DNA of 64,000 nt from Variovorax sp. ZS18.2.2 (GTDB lineage: Bacteria; Pseudomonadota; Gammaproteobacteria; Burkholderiales; Burkholderiaceae_C): the NCBI RefSeq assembly GCF_024701975.1, contig NZ_JANLNM010000001.1, positions 1,922,001 through 1,986,000 of the forward strand, read 5' to 3'. The position numbers and the translations under genes are program-made. The notes below the pieces were generated by a model. It was given only the letters and a program-made list of their open reading frames with translations, had not been told where the DNA came from and searched no databases. Shown here one piece after another: positions 18,672 through 26,697 of the stretch. How positions within the stretch are numbered: position 1 is the first letter of the stretch; each line of letters begins with the position of its first letter.

Positions 18672-19956
18672 GCGCCCGGTACTCGCCGATGAAGCTGCCG
18701 ATGGCGGCGACGTAACCATCGATGTCCGCATCGGACAACGGCAGCGAGAGCACCACGAAGCCGCGCGGCGAGGTGTAGATGCCCTGGCTCAGCAGATGGA
18801 AGAACAGCAGTTGGCGCAGGCGCCCGTCGACCACCGCCAGATCGTCCACGCGCCGCACCTCACCCGTCAGGAAGTGCGCATTCATCAGCGAGCCGATGCC
18901 GGTGAACTGCATCGCCACGCCCTCTTTCGCGCACAGCGCATTGAGCCGCGCGCGCATCGCCTCGCCACGTTCGGCCAACTGGCCGGCCGCCTCGGGCGTG
19001 AAGAGCTTTGTGAGCCCCGCATACCCCGCCGCCATCGTCATGACGTTGTTGTTGAAGGTGCCCGAATGCGCGAGCGCGCCGGTGCGGGGATCGAACTGCG
19101 CCATCACGTCCGCGCGACCGCCGAAGGCGCCGAACGACATGCCGCCGCCGATGTACTTGCCCAGCGTGGTGAGGTCGGACTTGATGCCGAGCTTGTTGGC
19201 CAGGCCGTGGGGCGCGAGGCGCGAAGTCATCACCTCGTCGAAGATCAGCAGCGCGCCGACCTGCGTGGCCGCTTCGCGCAGGGCCTGCAGAAAGTCGAGC
19301 CGCCCCGGAATGCACCCGCTCGCGCCCTGCATCGGCTCGACCAGGATGGCTGCGATCTCCGGCCCGTGCCTCGCAATCCCTTCGCTCGCACGCTGCGTGT
19401 CGTTGTAGGGCAGCACAAGGAAATCGAAAGGCACGGTCGTCGGCGAAGGCTTGTCGCCGAAGCCGAGCACCCCACCGTGATAGCCGCCCGAGAACACCAC
19501 GATCTTTCGGCGCCCCGTGAAGTGCAGCGCGGCCGTGAGCGCCATCAGGTTCGCTTCGGTGCCCGAGTTGGTGAAGCGCAGCTGCTCGATCTGCGGAAAG
19601 CGCTCGCAGATGGTCTTGGCCAGCCGCCCTTCGAGCAGGTTGTGCCCCGTGAGGTTGATGCCGCCCTGCATCGCCTCGATGACCGCCTCGCGGATCTCGG
19701 GCGCCGAGTGGCCGTAGACGCCGGCCGTGTACTCGGCGATGAAGTCGGCATAGCGATGGCCGTCGGCGTCCCACAGCGCCGCGCCCTCGCCCTTGGCGAT
19801 GGTGAGCGGGAACGGTGCGTAGAACAGCACCGAGCGTGTGTTGGCGCCGGGCATGTAGCGCGTCTGTTCCTCGAACTGGCGCCGGCTCTCGGGATTGCCC
19901 TCGATGAAGCGTTGATGCGCCCCGGCGAGGGCTTGGTCGATGGCGGCGTCGGTCAT
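18652..19956 (-). CDS. Beta-phenylalanine (beta-amino acid) aminotransferase
   Basis: 434 residues, class III PLP aminotransferase. Length and sequence agree, as I recall it, with the Variovorax paradoxus beta-phenylalanine aminotransferase. The PLP lysine is Lys267 (LTTLGKYIGGGMSFGAFGG), and both substrate carboxylate/side-chain arginines, Arg41 (GANTRSVLF) and Arg398 (TSPRGF), are at the expected positions. EPMQGASGCIPG and IFDEVMTSRLAPHG are the other family motifs. The enzyme moves the amino group from aromatic beta-amino acids to 2-oxoglutarate or pyruvate. It resembles glutamate-1-semialdehyde aminomutase at first glance. A divergent TetR regulator and an operator-like repeat lie upstream, so it is probably inducible. 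Confidence 0.9.
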   Translation of the reverse strand: MTDAAIDQALAGAHQRFIEGNPESRRQFEEQTRYMPGANTRSVLFYAPFPLTIAKGEGAALWDADGHRYADFIAEYTAGVYGHSAPEIREAVIEAMQGGINLTGHNLLEGRLAKTICERFPQIEQLRFTNSGTEANLMALTAALHFTGRRKIVVFSGGYHGGVLGFGDKPSPTTVPFDFLVLPYNDTQRASEGIARHGPEIAAILVEPMQGASGCIPGRLDFLQALREAATQVGALLIFDEVMTSRLAPHGLANKLGIKSDLTTLGKYIGGGMSFGAFGGRADVMAQFDPRTGALAHSGTFNNNVMTMAAGYAGLTKLFTPEAAGQLAERGEAMRARLNALCAKEGVAMQFTGIGSLMNAHFLTGEVRRVDDLAVVDGRLRQLLFFHLLSQGIYTSPRGFVVLSLPLSDADIDGYVAAIGSFIGEYRALMPGAK

Positions 19957-19995
19957 GGAACGGTCCTTGAAAGAGGGGATGGCGGTTTGGCCCAG

Positions 19996-20018
19996 TTAAT
20001 TGATCACTGCTCAATTAA
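19996..20018. promoter_or_regulatory. Candidate TetR operator between aminotransferase and regulator
   Basis: Perfect inverted repeat TTAATTGA-N7-TCAATTAA in an AT-rich island, 40-68 bases from the starts of both divergent genes. A further TCAATT half site follows at about 20033. Position and symmetry fit a TetR-type operator that would repress both genes; not tested. Confidence 0.65.
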
Positions 20019-20063
20019 TAATATTTATACAATCAATTCGCCCGCCGCACAACGCCCGCTTCC

Positions 20064-20801
20064 ATGAAAAAAACCGCACCCGCACCCAAACCCAAGACCG
20101 CCGGCCGCCCCACCGGCGGCGGCGCGCTCTCGAAACGGCTCATTGCCGAAGCGGCGCTCGCGCACATCGACGAATTCGGCCTGGGCGCTTTCAGCATGCG
20201 CGAGATCGCATCGCAGCTCGGCGTGTATCCGGCCACGGTGCATTGGCATGTCAGCACGCGCGAAGCGCTGCTCGCCGAGGTCGCCGCCACGGTGATGGCA
20301 GAGGTCACCCCGCCGACGGAATTGCCCTGGCAAGAATGGATCGCCGAACTGTTCCGCCGTTGCCGCGTCGCGGTGCGTCGTCATCCGAACGTGGCGCAGT
20401 TGCTGGGCGCGCAGTTGGTGTCCAACGGCAGCCTGGCGACTGAATTGGTCGAAGGCGTGCTGGAGGCGCTGACGGAAGCCGGCTTCGAAGGCCAGTCACT
20501 GCTGGAGGCCTACAACTGCGTGATCGCGGCGATGCTGGGCTTCCTCACGATGGAGTTCTCGCCCCTGCCGGCCGACAACACCCAGGCCTGGGCCGAGGAG
20601 CTGCGCGAACGGGTCCACACCATCCGTCCGCTCGACCATCCGGTGCTCGCGCGCAACCTGCCGCTGCTCGCCAACAACGCCTTCATCGTGCGCTGGGACA
20701 ACGGCACCACCGTGCCGCTGGACAGCAGCTTCGAGCGGCACATCCAGATCACCGTCGATGGGCTGGAGGCGTTCGCGCGCAGGGTCAAGGGTTCGCAGTA
20801 G
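20064..20801 (+). CDS. TetR/AcrR family transcriptional regulator
   Basis: 245 residues. A basic, proline-rich tail precedes the helix-turn-helix: LIAEAALAHIDEFGLGAFSMREIASQLGVYPATVHWHVSTREALL, with the usual TetR spacing. The rest is an all-helical ligand-binding domain with a TetR_C-like character. It is divergent from the beta-amino acid aminotransferase with an inverted repeat in between, which points to control of that gene and itself. Its 3' end overlaps the convergent adenylate cyclase gene by 17 bases. Ligand unknown; an aromatic beta-amino acid would fit the context. Confidence 0.88.
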   Translation: MKKTAPAPKPKTAGRPTGGGALSKRLIAEAALAHIDEFGLGAFSMREIASQLGVYPATVHWHVSTREALLAEVAATVMAEVTPPTELPWQEWIAELFRRCRVAVRRHPNVAQLLGAQLVSNGSLATELVEGVLEALTEAGFEGQSLLEAYNCVIAAMLGFLTMEFSPLPADNTQAWAEELRERVHTIRPLDHPVLARNLPLLANNAFIVRWDNGTTVPLDSSFERHIQITVDGLEAFARRVKGSQ

Positions 20802-22740
20802 CCGGGTCCGGCGGGTCCACCAGCTCGTACAGCACCATGCGCGTCTGCCGGCCGCGCAGTTCGACCAGTTCCTCGATCCGTCGTGTGGAGAGTCGCCCGC
20901 CCAATCCCTCGAACGTCGCCTCCGAGATCAGCGTGCGCGTGCCCAGCTGCTTGTTCGTGCCCTCGATGCGGCTCGCCACGTTGATCACATCGCCCAGCGC
21001 GGTGTACGACAGCCGGTCGCTCGAGCCGAGCACCCCTGCGATCACGACACCAGTGTGAATGCCGATGCGCGTTCGAAACTCTTGCAGGCCCTCCCCCAGC
21101 CACTTGCGGTTGAGCGCCTTCATCTCGTCATGCAGCGCGAGCGAGGCGATGCACGCCTGGTACTCCGCATCCGGCAGGTCCGCCGGCGCGCCCCAGAGCA
21201 CCATGATCCCGTCGCCCATGAACTTGTCGACCACGCCGCCATGCCGTGCGAACACGCGCGTGGCGAGATTGAAGTACTCGGTCAGCTGACGCATCAGCAC
21301 GTCGGCCTCCATCGACTCGGAGATGCTGGTGAAGCCTTCCACGTCGGTGAACATCGCGGTCACGCGGCGCGGCGAACCGTTGGGCGCGAGCGCATGGCCC
21401 TCGGCGATGAGCTGCTTGATCACGTCCACCGGCACGAACTTGCTGAAGGCCTGGAGGCTGCGCGCCGAGTCGTCCAGCGCCTGGCTCAGGTTCTGGATCT
21501 CGAACACCCGGCTCGACTCGCGCGGCAGCGCGTCCAGCTCCAGCCGCCCGATGCGGCGTGCCGTGTGCGAAAGGCTCTCGATCGGCGCGGTCACGAGCTT
21601 CGACAGGCGCAGCGAAATGAACAGCGCCACGGCCAGGAAGCTCAGCGTCAGCAGCAACGACCAGAGCACGTTCCGGTGCAGCCCGCCGAGCAGCGCATCT
21701 TCAGGCTCCCAGCTCACCAGCCGCCAGCCCGTGGACGCGATGTGCGACGTCTGCACCTTGTAGCGCTCCCCTTCGTGATCGAGCGTGAAAGCCATGTCTT
21801 CGGTCCAGCCCCGGCTGCCGTTGGCCAGCATGTGGGCATGCAGCGCGCCGAGCACGCCGCCCTCGGGGTCTTCCAGCGTGCGAACGACGTGGGGTTGGTC
21901 GCTGCGCGCAATCACATGGTGGTCGGCACTCAGCAGGGCGCTGTGGCCATGGCCGGTGCCGCCGAACACGCGCACGAGGCCGGAGAGATGCCCGAGCGAC
22001 ACGCTGGCGGACACCACCAGCGTCTGCACGCGGCCTTCGTCGTCGCGCCGCCGGCTGGGCCGCGCGTGGCTGACGCCCAGCTCCTTTTCGGAGGGGAGCA
22101 TGAAAGGCGACGTCCATACGGGGCGTTGTGCCTTCATCGCCTGGACGAAATCCTCGTCGCCCGTCGGATCGTCATCGCTGCGAAAGGCTTCGATGCGGCT
22201 CGTCTCGTAGCGCTGCCGCGGGTCCTCGTCACCGTCGCCATCGGGGGGCTGCTTGTACTCCCAGGTCTCGGTGCTGAAGCCGTCGTCGCGCAGCACCTGC
22301 CGCACGACCGGCTCGGGGTAGCGCATCGCCATCAGCAGGTGCCCGTCGTCGCTGGCCACGTCGATGCTGTCGAGTTCGGGCGTCTGCTCCAGCGCGGCCC
22401 AGAGCAGCTCGGCCGTCTGGTCGCCGTCGTGGCCCGCCGGATGCAGGCTGGGCGTGTGCGCGATGGCGCGCACCAGCGCTTCGGTCTTGGCGAGGAAGGC
22501 GAGCACGTTGTCCTCCACGCGGTCGTGGTTGACCTTGTGCGCCGACTCGCCGACCCTGGAAACCAGCTGTTCCGCGCCCCAGTAACCGAAGGCCACGAGC
22601 AGCAGCGATTGAAGCAGCGCGACCGCACAGATGATGGTGCCGACGTCGACCCGGAAGCGGCGCAGGCGCGCGCGGGGCGAAGAAGAAGTCGCGGGCGGCG
22701 CCTGCGCCGGGCCCGGCTGCTGCGTGAAGTCGTCTGTCAT
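20785..22740 (-). CDS. Membrane-bound class III adenylate cyclase with periplasmic sensor
   Basis: 651 residues. A first membrane helix near residues 35-57, a periplasmic sensor of about 300 residues (Cache-like), a second helix (WSLLLTLSFLAVALFISL), a HAMP domain and a C-terminal cyclase domain. The cyclase has both metal aspartates (MFTDVEGFTS and KFMGDGIMVLWG), the ATP-selecting Lys in VVDKFMGD, and GDVINVASRIEG with the Asn and Arg of the transition state, so it should be active on ATP. It would make cAMP in response to an extracytoplasmic signal. It is convergent with tetR and divergent from the riboswitch unit; no functional link is evident. Confidence 0.9.
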   Translation of the reverse strand: MTDDFTQQPGPAQAPPATSSSPRARLRRFRVDVGTIICAVALLQSLLLVAFGYWGAEQLVSRVGESAHKVNHDRVEDNVLAFLAKTEALVRAIAHTPSLHPAGHDGDQTAELLWAALEQTPELDSIDVASDDGHLLMAMRYPEPVVRQVLRDDGFSTETWEYKQPPDGDGDEDPRQRYETSRIEAFRSDDDPTGDEDFVQAMKAQRPVWTSPFMLPSEKELGVSHARPSRRRDDEGRVQTLVVSASVSLGHLSGLVRVFGGTGHGHSALLSADHHVIARSDQPHVVRTLEDPEGGVLGALHAHMLANGSRGWTEDMAFTLDHEGERYKVQTSHIASTGWRLVSWEPEDALLGGLHRNVLWSLLLTLSFLAVALFISLRLSKLVTAPIESLSHTARRIGRLELDALPRESSRVFEIQNLSQALDDSARSLQAFSKFVPVDVIKQLIAEGHALAPNGSPRRVTAMFTDVEGFTSISESMEADVLMRQLTEYFNLATRVFARHGGVVDKFMGDGIMVLWGAPADLPDAEYQACIASLALHDEMKALNRKWLGEGLQEFRTRIGIHTGVVIAGVLGSSDRLSYTALGDVINVASRIEGTNKQLGTRTLISEATFEGLGGRLSTRRIEELVELRGRQTRMVLYELVDPPDPATANP

Positions 22741-22885
22741 GTGCGGGGGTTCCTCCTGCGCATTCGGATGCGCTTGTGTGGTGGCGATTTTCCCCCGCCC
22801 TGCGCGTGGCCTGGGTTTCCATGGTCGTGTGCTTTTGCGGCAGGGGATAAAATCCGCCCGCGCTTCGGCTTGCCGGGGCGCATCG
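22741..22885. promoter_or_regulatory. Divergent upstream region with candidate -10 for the riboswitch transcript
   Basis: Between the cyclase start and the TPP aptamer. A TAAAAT -10-like box at 22848-22853 (context GGGGATAAAATCC) lies 30-40 bases before the aptamer; no convincing -35 is seen. No gene is visible here. Confidence 0.4.
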
Positions 22886-22971
22886 CTAGGGGTGTCGAGC
22901 CGGAATCCGTTCCGGGGCTGACTGAGAGAGTCCCTTTGAACCTGACTGAGGTAATCCTCGCGCAGGGAAGC
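22886..22971 (+). promoter_or_regulatory. TPP riboswitch (THI element)
   Basis: The conserved THI-box elements appear in order: GGGGTGTC, then CTGACTGAGAGAG, CCCTTTGAACCTGA, and GTAATCCTCGCGCAGGGAAGC. It binds thiamine pyrophosphate and shuts off the downstream gene. The region between aptamer and start codon (about 90 bases) has no terminator with a T-run, so control of translation is more likely than termination. The regulated gene is the HMP transporter cytX. Confidence 0.93.
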
Positions 22972-23061
22972 TGGTCCGGCGGCCTGTCACGTTGTCTCGC
23001 GTGGCGGCAGCGCTGCTGGAGCCTCGCCCACCTGCCAAACCTTTTGCACTGGAGCAAACGG

Positions 23062-24411
23062 ATGGCACACGACGACAACGACAACGGAATTTCCTCCGGC
23101 AACGAGGCGCTGACGCCCCTGCCCGCGTCCCGCCGCGTGTTCGGCTGGACCGACCACGCCTCGCTCTGGTTCAGCCTGGGCGTCGGGCTGCTGGTGATGC
23201 AGATCGGCGCGTACCTCGTGCCGGCCGTGGGCACGCGCGATGCGGCGCTGGCGATTGCGCTCGGCTCCGTCATCGGTGCCGGCCTCTTGGCCTGGACTGC
23301 GCGCCTGGGCTGCGAAACCGGTCTTGCGAGCGCGGGCCTCATGCACGCCACCTACGGCAGCGCCTTCGCGCGGTTGCCGGTGCTGCTCAACATCGTGCAG
23401 CTGGTGGGCTGGACCACCTTCGAACTGGTGATCATGCGGGAAGGCACGCAGGCCATCGGCCAGGTCGCCTTCGGCGCATCACTGGGCACGTTCTGGGGCG
23501 GCGTCTTCACCACCTTGCTCTGGGGCGCGGTGCTGCTGGCACTGCTCGCGGGCTCGATGGTCAAGCTGGTGCGGCGCTTCGTGAGCCGCTTCGGCCTGCC
23601 GCTGGTGGTGATCTCGCTGCTCTGGCTGACATGGCAGTTCGCGACGCGGCTGCAGGCCAAGGGCCTGGACGCCTTCTGGGCGCGACCCGGCGACGGCAGC
23701 ATGGGCATGTTCGGCGCGCTCGACCTCGTGATCGCGATGCCGGTGTCGTGGCTGCCGCTGGTGGCCGACTACGCGCGCCACGGCAAGCGCAGCGCGGGCG
23801 GCCTGGGCAGCGCATTCAGCGGCACCTGGATCGGCTACGCGCTCGCCAACATCTGGTGCTATGCGCTCGGCGTGATGGTAGTGAGCGTGGCCGAACCGGG
23901 CACGGGCCTGGTCACCGCGCTGCTGCTTGCGCAGGGCGGACTGGTGGCGCTGGGGCTGATCCTCATCGACGAGCTGGACAACGCGTACGGCGATGTCTAT
24001 TCGGGCTCGGTCTCGACGCACAGCCTTTTGCCGCGATGGAGCGTGAAGCGCTGGGGCTTGTTGCTGGCCGCGCTGTGCATCGCGCTTGCATTGGTGCTGC
24101 CGATGCACACGCTCGAACCCTTCCTGCTGCTGTTGAGTTCGGTGTTCGTGCCGCTGTACGGTGTGATCCTCGGGCGGCTCGGCAGCGGTCAGGCGGCGGT
24201 GTCGACCGGCACACGCCAGATCGACTGGGCTGCGGCGCTGATCTGGATCGCGGGCATCGCGGCGTACCACGCCCTTGCCAAATGGGCGCCGCAGTTCGGC
24301 TCGGCGCTGCCGACGCTGGCCGCGACCTTCGTGCTCGCCTGGATCAGCCGACCAAAACCTTCGCGGGCAGCGGCAGCCGGTGCATCGGCACTGGCGCAAA
24401 ACCGTGGTTGA
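23062..24411 (+). CDS. cytX: Hydroxymethylpyrimidine/cytosine-permease-like transporter (CytX type)
   Basis: 449 residues, NCS1 family nucleobase transporter with about 12 membrane helices. The start of the core, RRVFGWTDHASLWFSLGVGLLVMQ, and PVSWLPLVADYARHGK in the middle are characteristic. TPP riboswitch control and the thi neighbours identify it as the CytX-type importer of the thiamine precursor HMP rather than of cytosine; substrate is inferred from context. GGAG precedes ATG 23062 by 8 bases. The very long frame open upstream is an artefact of GC content. Its last 68 bases overlap thiD, which runs the other way. Confidence 0.88.
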   Translation: MAHDDNDNGISSGNEALTPLPASRRVFGWTDHASLWFSLGVGLLVMQIGAYLVPAVGTRDAALAIALGSVIGAGLLAWTARLGCETGLASAGLMHATYGSAFARLPVLLNIVQLVGWTTFELVIMREGTQAIGQVAFGASLGTFWGGVFTTLLWGAVLLALLAGSMVKLVRRFVSRFGLPLVVISLLWLTWQFATRLQAKGLDAFWARPGDGSMGMFGALDLVIAMPVSWLPLVADYARHGKRSAGGLGSAFSGTWIGYALANIWCYALGVMVVSVAEPGTGLVTALLLAQGGLVALGLILIDELDNAYGDVYSGSVSTHSLLPRWSVKRWGLLLAALCIALALVLPMHTLEPFLLLLSSVFVPLYGVILGRLGSGQAAVSTGTRQIDWAAALIWIAGIAAYHALAKWAPQFGSALPTLAATFVLAWISRPKPSRAAAAGASALAQNRG

Positions 24412-25234
24412 GCGGCCCGTGGCCTGCACCGACCTGCACATCCGCTCCGGCCGCCATCGCGCCGAGGATGTAGGCGCGTGCGCGCTCGACGGCTTCGGGC
24501 AGCTTCAATCCCAGCGCCAGGTGCGCCGCGATGGCGGACGACAGCGTGCAGCCGGTGCCATGCAGGTTGCGGCTCGCGATGCGCTGCAAGGCCAGGCGCT
24601 TGCGGGTGCCGTCCGACTGCAGCAGCACGTCGACCACCTCATTGCCGGGCAGATGGCCGCCCTTGAGCAGCACGGCCTTGGCACCGAGCGCCAGCAGTTC
24701 GTCGGCCGCGCCATCGAGCGCATCGATGCCGTCGATGGCATGGCCGATCAGCAAGGCCGCTTCATCGAGATTCGGTGTGACCACCACGGCGCGCGGGAAC
24801 AGTTCGCGCACCAGCACCTGCACGGTTTCCGAAGCGATCAGGCGATCACCGCTGGTGGCGACCATCACCGGGTCGAGCACCACGTTCGGCAGCTTGTAGT
24901 GGTCGATGGCCCAGGCCACGACCTCGACTACCTCGGGCGCATGCAGCATGCCGAGCTTGACGGCATCGACGCCGATGTCCTCAACCACCGCCTGGATCTG
25001 CGCCTTGAGAAATTCGGGCGGCACGCCATGGATGCCCGAGACGCCGCGCGTGTTCTGCGCGGTGAGCGCGGTGATGGCCGTCATGCCGTAGCAGCCGAGG
25101 GCCGCGAAGGTCTTGAGGTCGGCCTGGATGCCGGCGCCGCCGCCGCTGTCGGAGCCTGCGATGGAGAGTACGCGTGCGTAGCGCAGGGGCAGAGGCAGGG
25201 GCACTTGCGGCGCGGAGGAAGGTCCTTGGGTCAT
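24344..25234 (-). CDS. thiD: Hydroxymethylpyrimidine/phosphomethylpyrimidine kinase
   Basis: 296 residues of the ribokinase-like HMP(-P) kinase family. VLSIAGSDSGGGAGIQADLKTF at the start (substrate site), KLGMLHAPEVVEVVA, LDPVMVATSGDRL and HGTGCTLSSAIAAHLALG (anion hole with the catalytic Cys) are all present. It phosphorylates HMP to HMP-PP for ThiE. ATG 25234 is chosen because upstream sequence is a non-coding repeat; a longer frame to 25402 reads through that repeat. No TPP element precedes it. Its 3' end is complementary to the cytX message over 68 bases. Confidence 0.93.
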   Translation of the reverse strand: MTQGPSSAPQVPLPLPLRYARVLSIAGSDSGGGAGIQADLKTFAALGCYGMTAITALTAQNTRGVSGIHGVPPEFLKAQIQAVVEDIGVDAVKLGMLHAPEVVEVVAWAIDHYKLPNVVLDPVMVATSGDRLIASETVQVLVRELFPRAVVVTPNLDEAALLIGHAIDGIDALDGAADELLALGAKAVLLKGGHLPGNEVVDVLLQSDGTRKRLALQRIASRNLHGTGCTLSSAIAAHLALGLKLPEAVERARAYILGAMAAGADVQVGAGHGPLNHGFAPVPMHRLPLPAKVLVG

Positions 25235-25266
25235 GCTGAAAATTATCGGCGACCGGCTCCGTCTTT

Positions 25267-25303
25267 CTCCCTCCCCTTCCGGGGGAGGGTCAGGGTGGGG
25301 GCA
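25267..25303 (+). repeat. 37-nt dispersed hairpin repeat, copy 2
   Basis: CTCCCTCCCCTTCC followed by GGGGGAGGGTCAGGGTGGGGGCA; aligns to the copy in the palindrome centre (11553-11589). Lies in the divergent gap between thiD and thiO. Confidence 0.7.
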
Positions 25304-25330
25304 AGCGGCGTATCCCTCGGGCGCTCTGGC

Positions 25331-25367
25331 TGCCCCCATCCCCGCCTTCCCCCAGAGGGGGAAGGAG
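25331..25367 (-). repeat. 37-nt dispersed hairpin repeat, copy 3 (inverted), supplies thiO ribosome site
   Basis: Inverted relative to copy 2 and 27 bases away, so the pair forms a long imperfect palindrome. Its plus-strand end, GGGGGAAGGAG, contains AAGGAG (25362-25367) seven bases before the thiO ATG, so the mobile-looking repeat appears to provide the ribosome binding site. Confidence 0.7.
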
Positions 25368-25374
25368 CAAGACC

Positions 25375-26475
25375 ATGAGCGTGCCATTTCAATCGACCGC
25401 AATCATCGGCGCGGGCCTCATGGGACGCCTGATGGCAGTCACGCTCGCACAAGCAGGTTGCAAGGTCTCGCTGTACGAAGCCGGCAGCGCCGACGCTGAA
25501 GGCGCAGCCGCGCGCGTGGCCGCAGCAATGCTCGCACCGCTGGCCGAATCGGCTGTAGCACCCGTGTCGGTCGTGCGCATGGGCCACTATGCGCTATCGC
25601 GCTGGCCCGAATTGCTCGCGCCGTTGGCACAGCCCGTTTTCTTCCAGCGCGAAGGCACGCTGGTGCTCTGGCATCGGCAGGATGCCACCGAAGCCGCGCG
25701 GCTCGAACGCGTGCTCGCTCACACCGCCACCCAGGTGCCCGAGCTCGCGCCGATGCAGGCACTCGACAGCGCGGGCATCGCCGCACTGGAACCATCGCTC
25801 GGCCAGCACTTCGCCAAAGGGCTGTTCCTCCCGGGCGAAGGCCAACTCGACAACCGCGCGCTGCTCGCCTCGCTGCTCGCCACGCTCCAGGGCAACCCAA
25901 ACGTCACGCTGCACTGGCAGTCGCCGCACGTACCGGCCGACTTCTCGCCCGGCGCGCCCGGCCAGCCCGACTGGGTGATCGACTGCCGCGGCCTGGGCGC
26001 CCGCCCGCAATGGCGGGCGCTGCGCGGCGTGCGCGGCGAGGTGATCCGCGTGCATGCGCCCGAGGTCACGCTGCGGCGCCCGACACGGCTCGTGCATCCG
26101 CGCTATCCGCTCTACATCGCACCCAAGCCCGACCACCTGTTCGTGATCGGCGCGACCGAGATCGAGTCCGACGACATGTCCCCAGCCAGCGTGCGCTCCA
26201 CGCTCGAGCTGCTGAGCGCGGCCTATGCGGTGCACAGCGGTTTTGCCGAAGCGCGCATCGTGGAGATCGCCACGCAGTGCCGCCCCACGCTGCCCGACAA
26301 CCTGCCCGCCATCCGCCAGCCGCAGCCGCGCGTGCTGCAGATCAACGGTCTCTACCGCCACGGTTTCATGATCGCGCCGGCGCTGCTCGACGCGGCGATG
26401 GAGCTGCTCACGCACGGCCAATCCGCACTCGCGCAGGGCTTCGGCATGGACACCACGACATCCGACGACGCATGA
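25375..26475 (+). CDS. thiO: Glycine oxidase ThiO
   Basis: 366 residues, FAD-dependent amino acid oxidase of the DAAO family. The dinucleotide site is STAIIGAGLMGRLMAVTLAQAG. RVAAAMLAPLAESA and GALEPS-like segments, DNRALLASLLA, and the C-terminal CRPTLPDNLPAIRQ and GLYRHGFMIAPALLD fit ThiO. It oxidises glycine to iminoacetic acid (dehydroglycine), which ThiG uses to form the thiazole of thiamine. The ATG at 25375 has AAGGAG upstream from the repeat. It overlaps thiS as ATGA, starting a thiO-thiS-thiG-thiE unit in the common proteobacterial order. Confidence 0.9.
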   Translation: MSVPFQSTAIIGAGLMGRLMAVTLAQAGCKVSLYEAGSADAEGAAARVAAAMLAPLAESAVAPVSVVRMGHYALSRWPELLAPLAQPVFFQREGTLVLWHRQDATEAARLERVLAHTATQVPELAPMQALDSAGIAALEPSLGQHFAKGLFLPGEGQLDNRALLASLLATLQGNPNVTLHWQSPHVPADFSPGAPGQPDWVIDCRGLGARPQWRALRGVRGEVIRVHAPEVTLRRPTRLVHPRYPLYIAPKPDHLFVIGATEIESDDMSPASVRSTLELLSAAYAVHSGFAEARIVEIATQCRPTLPDNLPAIRQPQPRVLQINGLYRHGFMIAPALLDAAMELLTHGQSALAQGFGMDTTTSDDA

Positions 26476-26675
26476 CGATGAACATCCTGATCAACGACAA
26501 GCCCTACACGCTGCCCGATGGCGCCGCGCTCACCGACGCGCTCACCGCGCTGGAGGCCGTGCCGCCCTTCGCGGTGGCGGTGAACCGCGAGTTCGTGCCG
26601 CGCTCGGCCTACGCCGCGCGCGCGCTGCAGCCCGACGACCGCATCGAAGTGATCCGCCCCGTGACGGGCGGCTGA
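26472..26675 (+). CDS. thiS: Sulfur carrier protein ThiS
   Basis: 67 residues (65 if the second ATG at 26478 is used). Ubiquitin-like beta-grasp carrier ending in the required Gly-Gly ([11 protein letters not shown]), which is adenylated and then thiocarboxylated to donate sulfur for the thiazole. [11 protein letters not shown] and DDRIEVI are family hallmarks. The first ATG overlaps the thiO stop as ATGA and is preferred. The activating enzyme ThiF is not in the window. Confidence 0.93.
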   Translation: MTMNILINDKPYTLPDGAALTDALTALEAVPPFAVAVNREFVPRSAYAARALQPDDRIEVIRPVTGG

Positions 26676-26697
26676 AAAAAAGATTGGAGACGACACC

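Noticed and set aside
18652..19956. Glutamate-1-semialdehyde aminomutase (hemL)
   Set aside because: Although of the same fold, the R41/R398 pair and overall match fit the beta-phenylalanine aminotransferase, and no haem genes are near.
20758..23061. In-frame upstream extension of cytX (frame open from 20758)
   Set aside because: It runs through the cyclase gene and the TPP riboswitch; the ATG at 23062 has a good ribosome site and gives the normal transporter length.
25235..25402. 56-residue N-terminal extension of ThiD
   Set aside because: It would translate the dispersed repeat pair; the ATG at 25234 gives the standard ThiD length.
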